From Flavobacteriaceae bacterium (GTDB lineage Bacteria > Bacteroidota > Bacteroidia > Flavobacteriales > Flavobacteriaceae), in assembly GCA_013003145.1 (NCBI GenBank), contig JABDLH010000255.1, forward strand, positions 1-6,881: a stretch of 6,881 bases of DNA. The letters run 5' to 3'. Under the pieces are notes generated by a model. It did not search any database. It was not told the origin of the DNA and was given only the letters and a program-made list of their open reading frames with translations. The position numbers were made by a program, and so were the translations under genes. Below are positions 6,385 through 6,881 of this stretch, piece by piece (positions within the stretch are counted from its first letter, which is position 1; the number at the start of each line of letters is the position of its first letter).

Positions 6385-6881
6385 TTATTTTAAAGGAAGT
6401 GATTTTCGCATCAAAGGCCTGGAAACTTTCCTTGTCCAGTAGGCGATATAGACGCTTCCTACAAGGCCGGGCACAAACCATGCATATAGTCCCGGCAGGG
6501 TTTCATTGACTACAACAAAGGCGGTTACTGCTGCTATGTAAGCACCGCTCATTTTACCCAGGTGCAACTGCTGCCATTGTTTCCTGAGTTTAGAAGGGTT
6601 CCGGAAGAGCAGTAGGTCACGTATAGCAAAGAAGAGACCTGTACCACCAAAGACAGTGAGGATGGTATTGATAGAACCCGTAATAATAGGCGGTGTAATG
6701 ATCATTAAGGCACCGGAAACCGCCATGATTCCTGAGATCCAGCGATCTGTTTTAAAATTTTTGACTTTCTTTTTAAACCGGATGGCCCGGTTACCGGACA
6801 GGGCCAGGTAACCGCTAAAAATTCCGATGGCAAAAAAAAACGGGCTTTGGTGCCCCGGTAATATGGAGACGACCATGGCCG
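6385..6881 (-). CDS. multi-pass membrane protein of unknown function (5' end outside window)
   Basis: At least 164 residues are present. Hydrophobic stretches suggest four or five membrane helices: FFFAIGIFSGYLAL near the N-terminus, SGIMAVSGALMIITPPIITG, ILTVFGGTGLFFAI, GAYIAAVTAFVVV, and LYAWFVPGLVGSVYIAYW near the C-terminus. Between them are basic loops (FKKKVKNFKTDR and RNPSKLRKQWQQLHLGK). The HLGKMSGAYIAAVTAF segment and the terminal YWTRK resemble a flavobacterial membrane family I associate with DUF2306-like proteins, though that is from memory. An ATG at 6874-6876 exists, but the frame stays open to the window edge (the preceding codon is GCC). Relatives as I recall them have one or two further N-terminal helices with conserved His. 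The gene is therefore probably truncated at its 5' end. No function is assigned. Confidence 0.75.
   Translation of the reverse strand, partial: AMVVSILPGHQSPFFFAIGIFSGYLALSGNRAIRFKKKVKNFKTDRWISGIMAVSGALMIITPPIITGSINTILTVFGGTGLFFAIRDLLLFRNPSKLRKQWQQLHLGKMSGAYIAAVTAFVVVNETLPGLYAWFVPGLVGSVYIAYWTRKVSRPLMRKSLPLK

Noticed and set aside
6254..6481. Upstream extension of lipoprotein B to a start at 6481
   Set aside because: It would bury a perfect lipoprotein signal peptide 76 residues inside the protein and overlap the neighbouring membrane-protein gene.

Overview
The window looks like ordinary chromosomal DNA from a marine-type Flavobacteriaceae (Bacteroidota). This is inferred from protein style: short Sec/SPII lipoproteins with LxSC or LSGC lipoboxes, a lipocalin-like lipoprotein pair, a YjdI-CDGSH iron-sulfur fusion, and near absence of Shine-Dalgarno sequences. 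No rRNA, tRNA, CRISPR array, insertion sequence, phage gene or other mobile-element signal was seen. I did not compute GC content or codon usage.

All ten supported genes lie on the minus strand, so transcription runs from high to low coordinates. In that order they are: (1) a 5'-truncated multi-pass membrane protein of unknown function (6385-6881); (2, 3) two small lipocalin-like lipoproteins (5843-6253 and 5402-5779); (4) a two-cluster Fe-S protein joining a YjdI/Fer4_19 domain to a CDGSH domain (4904-5335); (5) a classical SDR oxidoreductase (4090-4821); (6, 7) an AHSA1-type SRPBCC protein translationally coupled by a GTGA overlap to an MFS transporter (3546-3938 and 2359-3549); (8) a bestrophin-family anion channel (1169-2191); (9) a small STAS/SpoIIAA-like cytosolic protein (610-990); (10) the N-terminal part of a secreted lipoprotein esterase with an alpha/beta-hydrolase fold, cut by the window start just after its GSSLG nucleophile elbow (1-495).

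Only genes 6 and 7 are clearly one transcriptional and translational unit. Gaps elsewhere are 63-178 bp, so the other genes may be co-transcribed or separate. No gene-free stretch exceeds 300 bp. By eye, no intergenic region upstream of a minus-strand gene contains an exact Bacteroidota -7 box (TAnnTTTG), so no promoter is called. One weak hairpin with a broken U tract follows the SDR gene, and three short inverted repeats lie between genes.

The genes do not assemble into an obvious pathway. The set reads as envelope and housekeeping accessory functions: lipoproteins, an ion channel, a transporter, an Fe-S protein and an oxidoreductase. I found no convincing undescribed system. The most checkable points are the lipocalin-like pair, the Fe-S fusion with its start-site question, and the SRPBCC-MFS coupling.
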